Source of the DNA: Promicromonospora iranensis
GTDB taxonomy: Bacteria; Actinomycetota; Actinomycetes; Actinomycetales; Cellulomonadaceae
Length of the DNA: 64,000 nt
NCBI RefSeq assembly: GCF_028994805.1
Contig: NZ_JAJQQP010000003.1
Span: 281,145-345,144, forward strand
Direction of reading: 5' to 3'
Made by a program: the position numbers and the translations under genes. Of this stretch, positions 35,192 to 44,922 are shown one piece after another. Below the pieces are notes generated by a model. The model made no database searches. It was given only the letters and a program-made list of their open reading frames with translations, and was not told the origin of the DNA. Each line of letters starts with the position of its first letter. Position 1 is the first letter of the stretch.

Positions 35192-36421
35192 ATGGCGACC
35201 AGCTCCCCGCAGCACGCCCCGGAAGAGGTGTCCGGCCAGAGCTCGATGCGCCGCGCGGCGCCCGCGCTCGTCGCCCTGGCCGTCGGCGGCTTCACCATCG
35301 GCACCACCGAGTTCGCCGCGATGGGTCTGCTGCCCGACGTCGGCGCCGACCTCGGCGCGACGGACCCGCAGGTGGGGCACACCATCACGGCGTACGCGCT
35401 CGGCGTAGTCGTCGGGGCGCCGCTGCTGACCGTCGCCGCCGCGCGGATGTCGCGCAAGCGGCTCCTGCTCCTGCTGATGGGCGCCTACACGCTCGCGAAC
35501 GTCCTGTCGGCGGCGGCGCCGGACATCGGGTGGCTCGTCGTCGGCCGGTTCTTCGCGGGCCTGCCGCACGGGGCGTTCTTCGGCGTCGGCGCGGCGGTGG
35601 GTGCCGCCGTGGCGGGACCGGCCCAGCGCGGTCGGGCCGTCGCGATGATGATGACGGGCCTGACCATCGCGAACGTCATCGGCGTTCCCCTGTCCACCTG
35701 GGTGGGGCAGGTCTTCGGGTGGCGTACGTCGTACGTGCTGATCGGGGCGCTCGGGATCGTCACCCTGCTCGGCCTGTGGCGGCTCGTGCCGGACGCCGCC
35801 GGCGGCCCCGGCCGTTCCGTGCGGACCGAGCTGGCGACCCTGCGGAACGCGCCCCTGTGGTTCGCGTTCGTGGCGGGGGCGATCGGGTTCGGTGGCATGT
35901 TCGCGGTCTACACCTACGTGGCCCCCACCATGACGGGAGTGACCGGCCTGCCCGGCGGTGCGGTCCCCTGGGTCCTCGCGCTGTTCGGCGTCGGCATGAC
36001 CGTGGGCACGCAGATCGGTGGACGTCTCGCCGACCGCGGAGTGCTGCGCGCGGTCGTGATCGGCTTCGTCGCGACCGCCGCCTCGCTCGTGCTGTTCGCC
36101 CTGACCGGCGCCTGGGTGGTCCCCGCGCTGGCCTCGCTGTTCCTGCTCGGCGTCACGTCGCAGATGCTCGGCCTCGCGTTCCAGACCCGGCTCATGGATC
36201 TGGCGCCCGGCGCGGCCTCGCTCGGGGCCGCGCTGTGCCACGCAGGGCTCAACGTGGCCAACGGTGCCGGGGCGTTCCTGGGCGGCGTCGTCATCGACGC
36301 CGGCTGGGGCTACCTCGCTCCCGCCTGGGCGGGTGTCGTGGTCACCGTGCTGGGGCTGGTCATGATCCTGGCGTTCGGGCGGCAGCGAGTCGTGCACCAG
36401 CCCGCGGAGACAACTCTGTGA
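35192..36421 (+). CDS. MFS transporter, DHA1 (AraJ/YdhP-like) family
   Basis: A 409-aa exporter with 12 predicted helices. Helix 1 carries GGFTIGTTEFAAMGLLPDV, the TEF motif of the AraJ/YdhP/NepI group; helix 5 has GLPHGAFFGVGAA. GGAG lies 5 nt before ATG 35192. Such pumps export drugs, sugars or purine nucleosides; the substrate here is not evident. It follows the metal regulator by 79 bp, which may reflect regulation but no operator was recognised. Confidence 0.88.
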   Translation: MATSSPQHAPEEVSGQSSMRRAAPALVALAVGGFTIGTTEFAAMGLLPDVGADLGATDPQVGHTITAYALGVVVGAPLLTVAAARMSRKRLLLLLMGAYTLANVLSAAAPDIGWLVVGRFFAGLPHGAFFGVGAAVGAAVAGPAQRGRAVAMMMTGLTIANVIGVPLSTWVGQVFGWRTSYVLIGALGIVTLLGLWRLVPDAAGGPGRSVRTELATLRNAPLWFAFVAGAIGFGGMFAVYTYVAPTMTGVTGLPGGAVPWVLALFGVGMTVGTQIGGRLADRGVLRAVVIGFVATAASLVLFALTGAWVVPALASLFLLGVTSQMLGLAFQTRLMDLAPGAASLGAALCHAGLNVANGAGAFLGGVVIDAGWGYLAPAWAGVVVTVLGLVMILAFGRQRVVHQPAETTL

Positions 36422-36454
36422 CCCAGATTCCAGCAATGTCCCAGACTTCGCCGG

Positions 36455-36460
36455 TAGCGT
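36455..36460 (+). promoter_or_regulatory. -10 element, leaderless VKOR gene
   Basis: TAGCGT ends 7 nt before GTG 36468, favouring that start over the GTG at 36459. Confidence 0.5.
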
Positions 36461-36467
36461 GGGTCAG

Positions 36468-37127
36468 GTGACCGATACCGGGGCGACCACGACGTCGTCG
36501 GACAGCTTGATGAACGACGAGAACGACGTCGCCGTGCCAGGCCCCAGGCCGCTCAGTGGGCGGACCATGGGGCTGCTCCTGGTGCTGCTCGGTGGCATCG
36601 GGTTCGCGGCCTCGATGTGGCTGGCGGTCGAGAAGTACCTGGCGTTCGTCGACCCTGAGCGGACGGCGTCGTGCACCATCAACCTGTTCGTCACCTGCAG
36701 TGCCGCCATGGACTCGTGGCAGGGCGCGCTGCTCGGGTTCCCGAACCCCTACCTCGGCCTGGCGGCGTTCCCCGTGGTCATCACCACGGGCGTCGTGGTG
36801 CTGGTCGGCGCGCGGCTGCCCCGCTGGTACTGGACGTCGCTGCTGATCGGGACCGTGCTGGGCCAGGCGCTCATCTTCTTCCTGATGGCGACCAGCTTCT
36901 ACGTCATCGTCGCGCTGTGCCCGGCCTGCATGATCGTGTGGACGATCATGTGGCCGCTGCTCTGGTACCAGGTGGTGCGGGGCGTGCAGTCGGGCGACCT
37001 TCCCGTGGGTGCCGGCCTGCGGAGCGCCATAGCCGGCAACCACGTCATCATCCTGGTCATCGGCTACGTCGCGGCCGTGGCGTGGCTGATGCTCGCGGTG
37101 GGTTCCGACCTGGTCGCGTCGTTCTGA
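36468..37127 (+). CDS. Vitamin K epoxide reductase-family protein
   Basis: Membrane quinone reductase of 219 aa that, in actinobacteria, reoxidises the thiol oxidase DsbA for disulfide formation outside the cell. Both Cys pairs are present: the loop pair in TASCTINLFVTCSAAMDSW and the active CxxC in ALCPACMIVWT. Five hydrophobic helices are seen. No DsbA-like thioredoxin domain is fused or adjacent, so its partner lies elsewhere. It is convergent with the phosphodiesterase gene across a terminator. Confidence 0.92.
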   Translation: MTDTGATTTSSDSLMNDENDVAVPGPRPLSGRTMGLLLVLLGGIGFAASMWLAVEKYLAFVDPERTASCTINLFVTCSAAMDSWQGALLGFPNPYLGLAAFPVVITTGVVVLVGARLPRWYWTSLLIGTVLGQALIFFLMATSFYVIVALCPACMIVWTIMWPLLWYQVVRGVQSGDLPVGAGLRSAIAGNHVIILVIGYVAAVAWLMLAVGSDLVASF

Positions 37128-37141
37128 CGGCCGCGCTGCCA

Positions 37142-37192
37142 GGCGACCGGGGCGAGGCAGCCGCCGTGCCGTGCGGCTGCCTCGCGGTCGCC
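37142..37192. terminator. Two-way terminator hairpin
   Basis: Stem GCGAGGCAGCCGC / GCGGCTGCCTCGC (37152-37164 and 37173-37185) extended by an outer GGCGACC/GGTCGCC pair. It fills the gap between the convergent VKOR and phosphodiesterase genes. Confidence 0.75.
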
Positions 37193-37194
37193 GT

Positions 37195-38553
37195 TCAGCG
37201 GCGCAGCGCCTCGCGGAGCGTCCTGCCCTCGCTGCCCGACGGCGGGGCGTAGCCCAGCAGCGCCGAGATCGTCGGCGCGATGTCGATGTGGCGCGGCGCG
37301 TGCGGACGCGCTCCCGGTCGTACGCCCGCGCCGGCCAGGACCAGCGGCACGTGCAGCTCCGTGGTCGCGCCGTGCCGCCCGACCGGTCCCGCCGGCGTCG
37401 CGCCGAACGACCAGCCCGGCCTCGGCTCGACGACCAGGTCGCCGTAGTTCGGGCTCATGTGCATGCGGGCCTGGTCCGCCTTGTCGAAGACGTTCCGCAC
37501 CTGAGGCAGCGCCTCCAGCGCGGCCCGCAGCTGTCGGACGGCGGCAGGGTCGCCCGCCCGGTCGCCGATGATCCGCACGTCCGCGACGCCGCCGACGACG
37601 ATCACGACGTCCGTGCCGGGAGCAGGGGACCGGCCGCTGGTGAGGATCTGCGGGGTGAAGCCGGCGGCCTCGATCGCGGCGAGCCCCTCGGCGCCGAAGC
37701 CCTTGTCGAACGTGGTCATGCCGTGGTCGCCCGTGAGGACGAACGCCGTGCGGCCGTAGATGCCGGCGTCCTTCGTGGCCTGCACGATGCGCCCGAGCTG
37801 CCGGTCGATCTCCGTCAGGGTACCGGGGATGCGCGGGTCGACGTCGCCGCCCTCGTGCCCGATCGCGTCCAGCGTGTCGCAGTAGACGGTCATGAGCTCG
37901 GGGACGCCGTTCGTGGTCACCATCTGTCCGCCGGAGCTGACGGGCTCGCCGCGCAGCACGGCCACGGCGTCGTCGGTACGGCGGGCGCAGTCGCCACCCG
38001 GCTGGGTGTAGAGGCCGTCGGGGTCACCGAAGGTGACGCCGTAGTTCTGCAGGATGAACCACTGCGCGGAGAACACGGAGCCGCCCTGCTCGCGGACCGA
38101 CTGGGCGATGGTCGGCACGGCGAGGTCGCGCTGCTGGCCCCGCGCCGTGTTCGTCTCGGTGTTGAACCAGTAGGCGGTGTTGCGATGGGTCTCCGGCCAG
38201 GCGCCCGTGGCCACCGATGACCAGGACGGGTTGGTGATGGAGGTCATCGTGCCGGTCGAGGTGGTGACGCTGCCCCGGCGCAGCAGGCGCTGCAGGTTCG
38301 GCATCGGCGCCGACCCGTTCCGGACGTGGTCGAGGTACTCGACGTCGAACCCGTCGAGCGCCAGGAAGACCACATGGTCCGCGGGGCCGTGCCCGGTGGT
38401 CTCGGACGTGGTCTCGGACGTGGACTCGGAGGTGGTGGCGGAGGGGGAGCCGGCGTCGTCCGCGGGCAACGGCGCGGCGGCGGCGGTCGAGGCCGTCCAC
38501 ACGACGGTGGCGGCGATGCTGGCGGCGAGGAGCTTTCGCAACGAGGGCATCAT
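37195..38553 (-). CDS. Secreted alkaline phosphatase-fold phosphodiesterase
   Basis: A 452-aa exported hydrolase of the nucleotide pyrophosphatase/phosphodiesterase group. A Sec signal occupies about residues 1-28 (ending TASTAAAA) and a Ser/Thr/Glu linker of some 30 residues follows. Metal motifs: [13 protein letters not shown], the nucleophile region [14 protein letters not shown], the acid/His cluster in [26 protein letters not shown] and the late His near [11 protein letters not shown]. It likely hydrolyses phosphodiesters outside the cell. Two adjacent ATGs (38551 and 38548) are possible starts. It is divergent from leuS. Confidence 0.86.
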   Translation of the reverse strand: MMPSLRKLLAASIAATVVWTASTAAAAPLPADDAGSPSATTSESTSETTSETTGHGPADHVVFLALDGFDVEYLDHVRNGSAPMPNLQRLLRRGSVTTSTGTMTSITNPSWSSVATGAWPETHRNTAYWFNTETNTARGQQRDLAVPTIAQSVREQGGSVFSAQWFILQNYGVTFGDPDGLYTQPGGDCARRTDDAVAVLRGEPVSSGGQMVTTNGVPELMTVYCDTLDAIGHEGGDVDPRIPGTLTEIDRQLGRIVQATKDAGIYGRTAFVLTGDHGMTTFDKGFGAEGLAAIEAAGFTPQILTSGRSPAPGTDVVIVVGGVADVRIIGDRAGDPAAVRQLRAALEALPQVRNVFDKADQARMHMSPNYGDLVVEPRPGWSFGATPAGPVGRHGATTELHVPLVLAGAGVRPGARPHAPRHIDIAPTISALLGYAPPSGSEGRTLREALRR

Positions 38554-38660
38554 GCGGGCAATTCGAGCACCCGGGCAGAGAACTTCGGGGGAGGCGCGGG
38601 CGAATGTCGGATGAACCTTCACCCTGTGGACGACCGAGGGCCATGCACCGGCACGGTCGG

Positions 38661-38666
38661 TAGACT
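38661..38666 (+). promoter_or_regulatory. -10 element, leaderless leuS
   Basis: TAGACT ends 7 nt before GTG 38674, so leuS appears to start with VTMPDAPER without a leader. Confidence 0.55.
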
Positions 38667-38673
38667 CGGCCGG

Positions 38674-41619
38674 GTGACCATGCCCGACGCACCCGAGCGC
38701 ACCACGTCCACGGACGAGCCCCGTTTCCGCTACACCCCGACCCTCGCGCAGCAGATCGAGCTGCGCTGGCAGGACATCTGGGAAGAGCGCGGAACCTTCC
38801 ACGCGGCGAACCCGCAGGGGCAACTTACGGGGCCGGGCGAGAGCCCGGCGAGCGGCAACCCGTACTTCATCATGGACATGTTCCCGTACCCCTCGGGCGC
38901 GGGCCTGCACGTCGGCCACCCGCTGGGCTTCATCGCCACCGACGTCGTCGGCCGGTTCCGTCGCATGTGCGGCGACAACGTGCTGCACACCATGGGCTTC
39001 GACGCGTTCGGCCTGCCGGCCGAGCAGTACGCGGTGCAGACGGGCGAGCACCCGCGCCTGGTGACCGAGCGCAACATCGTCACCTACAAGCGGCAGCTCC
39101 GCCGGGCGGGCCTCGCGCACGACCCGCGCCGCTCGTTCGCCACGATCGACCCTGAGTACGTCCGTTGGACGCAGTGGATCTTCCTGCAGATCTTCGACTC
39201 CTGGTACGACGAGGACGCGCAGCGGCCCGACGGCGGGCGCGGGCGCGCCCGGCGGATCAGCGAGCTGCGCGACGAGCTGGCCTCGGGCGCACGGCCCGTG
39301 CCCGGCCACGAGGGCGACAACACCGGTGGCGCCGTGTGGGCCGCGCTCGACGAGGGGCAGCAGCGCGACGTCCTGGACACGCAGCGGCTGGCCTACGTGG
39401 ACTCCTCGCCGGTCAACTGGGCGCCCGGCCTCGGCACGGTGCTGGCGAACGAGGAGGTCACCAGCGACGGCCGGTCCGAGCGCGGCAACTTCCCGGTGTT
39501 CACCAAGAACCTGCGCCAGTGGAAGATGCGCATCACCGCGTACGCGGACCGGCTGACCGACGACCTGGGGCTCATCGACTGGCCGGAGAAGGTCAAGTCG
39601 ATGCAGCGCAACTGGATCGGCCGCTCCACGGGCGCCAGCGTGCGGTTCGACGTCGTCGGTACCGCCGAGTACGACCCGGCGGGTGCGGGCGGCAGCCTCG
39701 AGGTGTTCACGACGCGTCCGGACACGCTGTTCGGCGCCACCTTCATGGTCGTGGCTCCCGAGCACCCGCTGCTCGACGAGGTGCCGGCCGCCTGGCCGGA
39801 GGGCACGCGTCCGGCATGGACCGGCGGTTACGAGACGCCGGGCGAGGCGGTCGCCGCCTACCGGCGCGAGTCCGCGGCGAAGACGGCCGTGGAGCGGCAG
39901 GCAGACGCGGGAAAGAAGACCGGTGTCTTCACGGGCCACCTGGCCGTGAACCCCGTGACCGGTACGTCCGTACCGGTGTTCACCGCCGACTACGTGCTCA
40001 TGGGCTACGGCACCGGCGCGATCATGGCCGTGCCGGGCGGCGACGAGCGCGACTTCGCGTTCGCCGAGGCCTACGACCTGCCGGTGATCCACACGGTGGA
40101 GCCGGAGGGCGGCCTGCCCGAGGGGCACGTCGGCGCCTACACGGAGGACGGCGTCGCGGTCCGCTCCTCGAACGACGAGGTCTCCCTGGACGGGCTCGGC
40201 GTGACCGAGGCCAAGGCGCGGATCATCGAGTGGCTCGAGGCCAAGGGCATCGGCGAGGGCACCACCACCTACCGCCTGAACGACTGGCTGTTCTCCCGCC
40301 AGCGCTACTGGGGCGAGCCCTTCCCCGTGGTGTGGGACGAGCAGGACCGCCCGATGGCGCTGCCTGACGCGATGCTGCCCGTCGAGCTGCCCGAGGTGCC
40401 CGACTTCTCGCCGCGCACGTTCGAGCCCGACGACGCGGCCTCCGAGCCGGAGGCGCCGCTCGGCCGCAACGAGGACTGGGTCAGCGTCGAGCTCGACTTC
40501 GGCGACGGGGTCAAGACCTACCGCCGCGACACGAACACCATGCCGAACTGGGCCGGCTCGTGCTGGTACTACCTCCGGTACCTGGACCCGACCGACACGG
40601 CGCACGCCGTGGACCCGGAGCTCGAGAAGTACTGGATGGGGCCTCGGCACAACCCGACGTCGGGCCCGGCGGGTGGCGTCGACCTGTACGTCGGTGGCGT
40701 GGAGCACGCGGTGCTGCACCTGCTGTACGCGCGGTTCTGGCACAAGGTCCTGTTCGACCTGGGCTACGTGACGAGCCTCGAGCCGTTCGGCAAGCTCTTC
40801 AACCAGGGGTACATCCAGGCGTACGCGTTCACCGACGCACGCGGTGTGTACGTCCCGGCGGCCGAGGTCGAGGGCGACGAGCAGACCGGCTTCACCTGGC
40901 GCGGCGAGCCCGTGAACCGCGAGTACGGCAAGATCGGCAAGTCGCTGAAGAACGTCGTGTCGCCCGACGAGATGTACGAGGCGTACGGCGCCGACACGTT
41001 CCGTGTCTACGAGATGGCGATGGGCCCGCTCGACCAGTCACGTCCGTGGAACACGCGCGACGTCGTCGGCTCGCAGCGGTTCCTGCAGCGGCTGTGGCGC
41101 AACGTCGTCTCCGAGGAGACCGGCGAGGTCACGGTGACCGACGACGAGCCCGACACCGACACCCTGCGGGCCGTGCACCGCACCATCGCCGACGTTCGCG
41201 TCGAGATGGAGAACATGCGGCCCAACACGGCGATCGCGAAGCTCATCACCCTGAACAACCACCTCACGGGGCTGTCGTCCGTGCCGCGTTCCGCCGTGGA
41301 GCCGCTCGTCCTGATGACGGCGCCCGTCGCGCCGCACATCGCGGAGGAGCTGTGGTCCCGGCTCGGGCACGAGGAGTCGCTGGCACACGCGCCGTTCCCG
41401 ACCGCCGACCCCGCGTACCTGGTCCAGGACACCGTGACCTGTGTGGTCCAGGTCCAGGGCAAGGTGCGTGCCCGGTTCGAGGTCGCCCCGGACGTCTCCG
41501 CGGAGGACCTGGAGGCAGCGGCGCTGAGCGAGCCGAACGTGGTCAAGTTCCTGGACGGCCGCGGCGTCCGCAAGGTCATAGTCCGCGCCCCCAAGCTGGT
41601 CAACATAGTCCCGGCCTGA
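38674..41619 (+). CDS. leuS: Leucyl-tRNA synthetase
   Basis: Class I aminoacyl-tRNA synthetase, 981 aa, that attaches leucine to tRNA-Leu. The HIGH motif is HVGH in [12 protein letters not shown], the editing domain (CP1) spans roughly residues 250-460, and the KMSKS loop is KIGKSLKN. The length exceeds the approximately 860 aa of E. coli, with an insert near residues 175-235 ([18 protein letters not shown]) as in other actinobacteria. No T-box or leader is present because the message appears leaderless. The gene ends 8 bp before a perfect palindrome. Confidence 0.97.
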   Translation: MTMPDAPERTTSTDEPRFRYTPTLAQQIELRWQDIWEERGTFHAANPQGQLTGPGESPASGNPYFIMDMFPYPSGAGLHVGHPLGFIATDVVGRFRRMCGDNVLHTMGFDAFGLPAEQYAVQTGEHPRLVTERNIVTYKRQLRRAGLAHDPRRSFATIDPEYVRWTQWIFLQIFDSWYDEDAQRPDGGRGRARRISELRDELASGARPVPGHEGDNTGGAVWAALDEGQQRDVLDTQRLAYVDSSPVNWAPGLGTVLANEEVTSDGRSERGNFPVFTKNLRQWKMRITAYADRLTDDLGLIDWPEKVKSMQRNWIGRSTGASVRFDVVGTAEYDPAGAGGSLEVFTTRPDTLFGATFMVVAPEHPLLDEVPAAWPEGTRPAWTGGYETPGEAVAAYRRESAAKTAVERQADAGKKTGVFTGHLAVNPVTGTSVPVFTADYVLMGYGTGAIMAVPGGDERDFAFAEAYDLPVIHTVEPEGGLPEGHVGAYTEDGVAVRSSNDEVSLDGLGVTEAKARIIEWLEAKGIGEGTTTYRLNDWLFSRQRYWGEPFPVVWDEQDRPMALPDAMLPVELPEVPDFSPRTFEPDDAASEPEAPLGRNEDWVSVELDFGDGVKTYRRDTNTMPNWAGSCWYYLRYLDPTDTAHAVDPELEKYWMGPRHNPTSGPAGGVDLYVGGVEHAVLHLLYARFWHKVLFDLGYVTSLEPFGKLFNQGYIQAYAFTDARGVYVPAAEVEGDEQTGFTWRGEPVNREYGKIGKSLKNVVSPDEMYEAYGADTFRVYEMAMGPLDQSRPWNTRDVVGSQRFLQRLWRNVVSEETGEVTVTDDEPDTDTLRAVHRTIADVRVEMENMRPNTAIAKLITLNNHLTGLSSVPRSAVEPLVLMTAPVAPHIAEELWSRLGHEESLAHAPFPTADPAYLVQDTVTCVVQVQGKVRARFEVAPDVSAEDLEAAALSEPNVVKFLDGRGVRKVIVRAPKLVNIVPA

Positions 41620-41627
41620 CCCACCTC

Positions 41628-41690
41628 CGTTGAGTGCTGGGTATTTGTGGGTTCTAGCCGCTAGAACCCACAAATACCCAGCACTCAACG
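41628..41690. repeat. Long palindrome, family B, copy 1 (perfect)
   Basis: A 63-nt palindrome with 31-bp perfect arms around a single central base (arm starts CGTTGAGTGCTGGGTATTTG). It separates convergent leuS and the DUF559 gene, and contains the latter's stop codon (41685-41687). It should act as a strong hairpin in either transcript. Confidence 0.95.
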
Positions 41691-42572
41691 TTCGAGTAGG
41701 GCGCGACGCTTGCGGAGGGCGGCGCGGATCCTGGCGATCAGACGTTCGGGGTAGCGGATCACGTCGTCCGCAGTGGCCGTGATGATCAGCCATCCGGCGT
41801 CCTCAAGGAGCTGCCGGCGCTCCACGTCACGACGCCAGGTCGCCTGGTCTGTCCGGTGATGATCACCGTCGTACTCGACGGCGATCCGAAGACGCGGATA
41901 CGACAGATCGGGGAGGGCGAGGAACCGGCCCGCGTCGTCGAACGCCGGAACATTCACCACCGGCTCGGGCAGCCCGGCGTCGATCACCAGCAGCCGGAGC
42001 TGCGTCTCCATCCATGAGTCGGTTCCTGGCCGGACAAGGTCGGCCGCTTCCCGGCACAGGCTGAGCCCTCTCATCTTGAAGGTCTCGTGCATCAGAAATC
42101 GCAGCGCACCCAAGGTGGTCGCAGGGTTCTTGCGGCGTGTCATGGCGTCCCCGAGCCCGACGACGCTGTCCCGGGTCAGCCTGTGCGACACCTGGAGCCA
42201 GGTCTGCGGCGCCGACGTGATCCGCAGGCCGAACCGCTCGATGACGTCGAGGCGCTTCTGCCCGCAGAAGTGTGCCGTGACCGCATATCTTTGGGCCCGC
42301 TCACCACGGCGTGGTGTCACGATATGAATCGCGTGATCGTCCTCGAGCTGCCACGGGACGTCGACGCCGAGGAGCCGTAGCGCCGTCGTACGAGCGAATG
42401 CCGCATTCGGGTGCACAACCCGCGCGATCGCCCGGCAACGATCGATGAGTGACGGGTTGGCGTCGCAGATCCGCACGCCGGACGTCGGGGCCAGGAACCG
42501 GCTGTGCCGCAGAGCGTGTCTGCTGACGCCACGCGCGGGCGCTTCAGAAACCGTGAAGATGTTGGATGTCAC
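41685..42572 (-). CDS. AbiEi-like/DUF559 endonuclease-like protein
   Basis: A 295-aa protein. The N-terminal half resembles AbiEi-type antitoxin/regulator proteins (RTTALRLLGVDVP, HIVTPRRGERAQ, then ITSAPQTWLQV), and the C-terminal 110 residues are a DUF559 domain, a Vsr-like PD-(D/E)XK fold: D222 in LALPDLSYP, E233-Y-D235-G with H238, and a final DVERRQLLEDAGW helix-strand. No toxin partner lies next to it. The gene lies between two copies of the same palindrome and ends inside one. Function unknown; a DNA-cleaving role is an inference. A homologue with a frameshift is at 24197. Confidence 0.82.
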   Translation of the reverse strand: MTSNIFTVSEAPARGVSRHALRHSRFLAPTSGVRICDANPSLIDRCRAIARVVHPNAAFARTTALRLLGVDVPWQLEDDHAIHIVTPRRGERAQRYAVTAHFCGQKRLDVIERFGLRITSAPQTWLQVSHRLTRDSVVGLGDAMTRRKNPATTLGALRFLMHETFKMRGLSLCREAADLVRPGTDSWMETQLRLLVIDAGLPEPVVNVPAFDDAGRFLALPDLSYPRLRIAVEYDGDHHRTDQATWRRDVERRQLLEDAGWLIITATADDVIRYPERLIARIRAALRKRRALLER

Positions 42573-42632
42573 GCCTTCATAGTCGAACGCACCCGTAGCC
42601 CTTGCTTGCTATCCACAGCCCACGTCGCACGT

Positions 42633-42701
42633 CCTCGTTGAGTGCTGGGTATTTGTGGTTTTGGGCCGCTGGAGCGCACAAATACCCAGCACTCAACGAG
42701 G
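42633..42701. repeat. Long palindrome, family B, copy 2
   Basis: Perfect 25-bp arms (42633-42657 and 42677-42701) with the same GTTGAGTGCTGGGTATTTG core as the copy at 41628 and a 19-nt diverged loop. It lies between divergent genes, 60 bp upstream of the DUF559 start, where a terminator is not expected. Confidence 0.93.
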
Positions 42702-42791
42702 AATTGGTGGGTGGTGCGGGAGGGGCAGCGGCGGCGGGTACCGAAGAGCGAGCGGGTCAGCTCGGTTTCGCCGTCCGGTTCCCCGCGCGGA

Positions 42792-42797
42792 TAGAGT
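42792..42797 (+). promoter_or_regulatory. -10 element of degV-like gene
   Basis: TAGAGT ends 9 nt before ATG 42807, which gives at most a very short leader. Confidence 0.45.
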
Positions 42798-42806
42798 GGC
42801 GCGGTC

Positions 42807-43688
42807 ATGCGCACCCGACGTCGTCCATCCCGCCCGGCACCCCAGGAGGTGCGGGTCGTCACCGACTCGACCGCCTGCCTGCCCGCCGGTCTGCCGGGCG
42901 GCCCGGTCGTGGTTCCTCTGCGCGTCCTCGTGGGCGACGAGGTCTACGCGGAGGGTGAGGACATCACCCCCGAGCGGCTGGCCGAGCTGGTCGCCGAGGG
43001 CGCGCAGATGTCGACGTCCCAGCCGCCACCGGAGGCGTTCGCCGCCGTCTACCGCACGCTCGGCGAGGAGGGCGCCCGGTCGATCGTCTCCGTGCACCTC
43101 TCGGGGGCGTTGTCCGGCACCGTCGGCTCCGCGGGCACGGCGGCCGCACGGTCGCCCCTGCAGGTACGCACGGTGGACTCGCGGACCGGCGCCGCGGGCC
43201 TCGGCTTCGCCGCGCGGGCCGCGGCCGAGTGCGCCGCGGCAGGGGCCGACGCCGCCCACGTCGCCGCCCGGGCCATCGAGGTCGCCGGGACGGCGCACGC
43301 GGTGTTCGTCGTCGACACCCTGGAGCACCTCCGCCGTGGCGGCCGGCTGTCCGGTCCGGCGGCAGCGCTCGGGACGGTCCTGGGAGTCAAGCCCATCCTG
43401 AAGCTGTCCGACGGCGCCGTCGAGCTCTCCCAGCGGGTGCGGACCCGCGCGGTCGGTGCCGAGCGGCTCCTGGACCAGGCCGCTAGTTTTGTCGCCGAGG
43501 CGACTCGGCCCGTGGTGGCGGTGCACCACTTCGGCGCGCACGACCGGGCGCTCGCGCTCGCGGGGCGCCTGCACACGCGCACCCGGGTGGACGTCGAGGT
43601 CACGCCGTTGAGCGCCGTGCTCGGTGTGCACGTCGGCCCGGGCACGCTGGCGGTCGTCGTCGCGGACCTGGGCGACCACACGCACTGA
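42807..43688 (+). CDS. DegV-family fatty-acid-binding protein
   Basis: A 293-aa member of the DegV/FakB family, which holds a fatty acid for phosphorylation by the kinase FakA in other bacteria. Landmarks are VVTDSTACLPAGLP at the start, the MSTSQPPPEAFAAVYRTL segment, SIVSVHLSGALSGTVGSA and a late FVVDTLEHLRRGGRLSGPAA. No fakA (DhaK-like) gene is nearby. It lies between a family B and a family A palindrome. Confidence 0.92.
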   Translation: MRTRRRPSRPAPQEVRVVTDSTACLPAGLPGGPVVVPLRVLVGDEVYAEGEDITPERLAELVAEGAQMSTSQPPPEAFAAVYRTLGEEGARSIVSVHLSGALSGTVGSAGTAAARSPLQVRTVDSRTGAAGLGFAARAAAECAAAGADAAHVAARAIEVAGTAHAVFVVDTLEHLRRGGRLSGPAAALGTVLGVKPILKLSDGAVELSQRVRTRAVGAERLLDQAASFVAEATRPVVAVHHFGAHDRALALAGRLHTRTRVDVEVTPLSAVLGVHVGPGTLAVVVADLGDHTH

Positions 43689-43705
43689 GGGTCGTGAACC
43701 CGGTC

Positions 43706-43769
43706 TGATCGGCAGGTCGTCAGACGGTCGGCACCTCGGAGTGCCGACCATCTGACAACCTGCCGAACA
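43706..43769. repeat. Long palindrome, family A, copy 4 (solo)
   Basis: A 64-bp palindrome with four or so failed pairs (core TCGGCAGGTCGTCAGA and inner GGTCGGCAC/GTGCCGACC). It fills the gap between convergent degV and hydrolase genes, some 18 kb away from the other family A copies and with no DUF559 gene directly attached. Confidence 0.88.
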
Positions 43770-43781
43770 CGCCTACCGCGG

Positions 43782-44660
43782 TCAGCCGGCCAGGACCGTG
43801 CGCAGCGTGGTCGCGAACTCGACGGGCTTGTCCGCCGGCTGGCCGTACTCGCCGCCGCTGAACCCGCCGTGGCCGCCCGGGAAGACGACTGGTTCGGTGC
43901 CCAGCCGCCCGGCGGCCCCGCGAGCGGCCCGGCCCGTCATCTGCTCGCCCGTGTCCGCTCCGACGGCGATCAGGACGCGGGGCGTGCCCGACCTGAGCAC
44001 CTCGTACCGGGGCTCGTACGGCGGCAGCACCAGCATGTTCACGCCGAACATCAGGTCGTCGCGCGAGCCGTCGTCCTCGGTCGGCAGGCCGAACGCCGCC
44101 GGGTCCGGGTCGGGCTGATCCGTGTGGTCCGCGGTGAGCTCGCCCTCGGCCATGAGCACCGTGATGAACTTGGCCATCGCGGCGCCGAAGCCCTTCGCCT
44201 GGTAGGTGTCGTGCATGTCCGTCATGGCGGCGGCCATCGCCTCGCGGTCAGGGAGCACGCTGGCCAGGGGCGGCTCGTGCGCGACGACGGTCCGCACGTC
44301 CTCCGGGTAGGTCGCCGCGAGCTCGAGTGCGACCACGGCCCCGCCGCTGGACGCGAAGAGGTCGACCGGGCCGCCGCCGACGGACTCGATGACACGGTGC
44401 ACGTCCTCGGCGTGGGTTGCGATACCGGGCAGCTCCGTCTCGGTCTCCAGGTCCCTGGTGCTGCGCTCGACCCCGCGGGGGTCATACGTCACCACCGTCC
44501 GGTCCGTGAAGTGGCTCGCCAGGGTGGTGAAGCCCTCCGCTCCCATGGGGAGACCGATCAGCACCAGGGGCGGCTCGTCGGTCGGTGCCCCTGCCTCGCG
44601 CACGTCATAGGTGAGGACGCCGCTCGGTACCTCGAGGGTGAGGGTCTTCTTGTCGGTCAT
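43782..44660 (-). CDS. Alpha/beta hydrolase
   Basis: A 292-aa hydrolase fold. The oxyanion region is PLVLIGLPMGAEGF, the nucleophile elbow is DLFASSGGAVVALE (Ser in SSGG), and the catalytic His is probably in FPGGHGGFSGG near the C-terminus. It resembles the many stand-alone esterase or epoxide-hydrolase-like proteins of actinobacteria. Substrate unknown. The 262-bp gap to divergent comEA holds no further gene that I can see. Confidence 0.85.
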   Translation of the reverse strand: MTDKKTLTLEVPSGVLTYDVREAGAPTDEPPLVLIGLPMGAEGFTTLASHFTDRTVVTYDPRGVERSTRDLETETELPGIATHAEDVHRVIESVGGGPVDLFASSGGAVVALELAATYPEDVRTVVAHEPPLASVLPDREAMAAAMTDMHDTYQAKGFGAAMAKFITVLMAEGELTADHTDQPDPDPAAFGLPTEDDGSRDDLMFGVNMLVLPPYEPRYEVLRSGTPRVLIAVGADTGEQMTGRAARGAAGRLGTEPVVFPGGHGGFSGGEYGQPADKPVEFATTLRTVLAG

Positions 44661-44922
44661 GGTGTCTGCTCCTGGTTCGGTGGCGCACGGACCGGTCCGC
44701 GCCGGCCGGCCGGGGTCCTTGTGCTCTCTGCCAGGTCCGACGACGACGCCGTGGAAAACTCATCGGTGCCGGCCGGTGGATCATGTCGGGCGCGCACGCA
44801 GCCTCCCGCAACGGCGCGGTGCGGGTGCGAGCACGACCACAGGGGACGCTTTCTCTCGGCTGTGCACAGGTAGGCCGGCGGCCCCTCCGGAACGCTGCGC
44901 TGCCCGCCTAGCGTCCTGAGCC

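Noticed and set aside
38554-40743. Upstream extension of the phosphodiesterase frame antisense through leuS
   Set aside because: The signal peptide begins at 38553 and the extension is a shadow of leuS.
41628-42701. Insertion sequence with terminal inverted repeats
   Set aside because: Each end is itself a complete palindrome, no transposase is present and no target duplication was found; a different kind of element is more likely.
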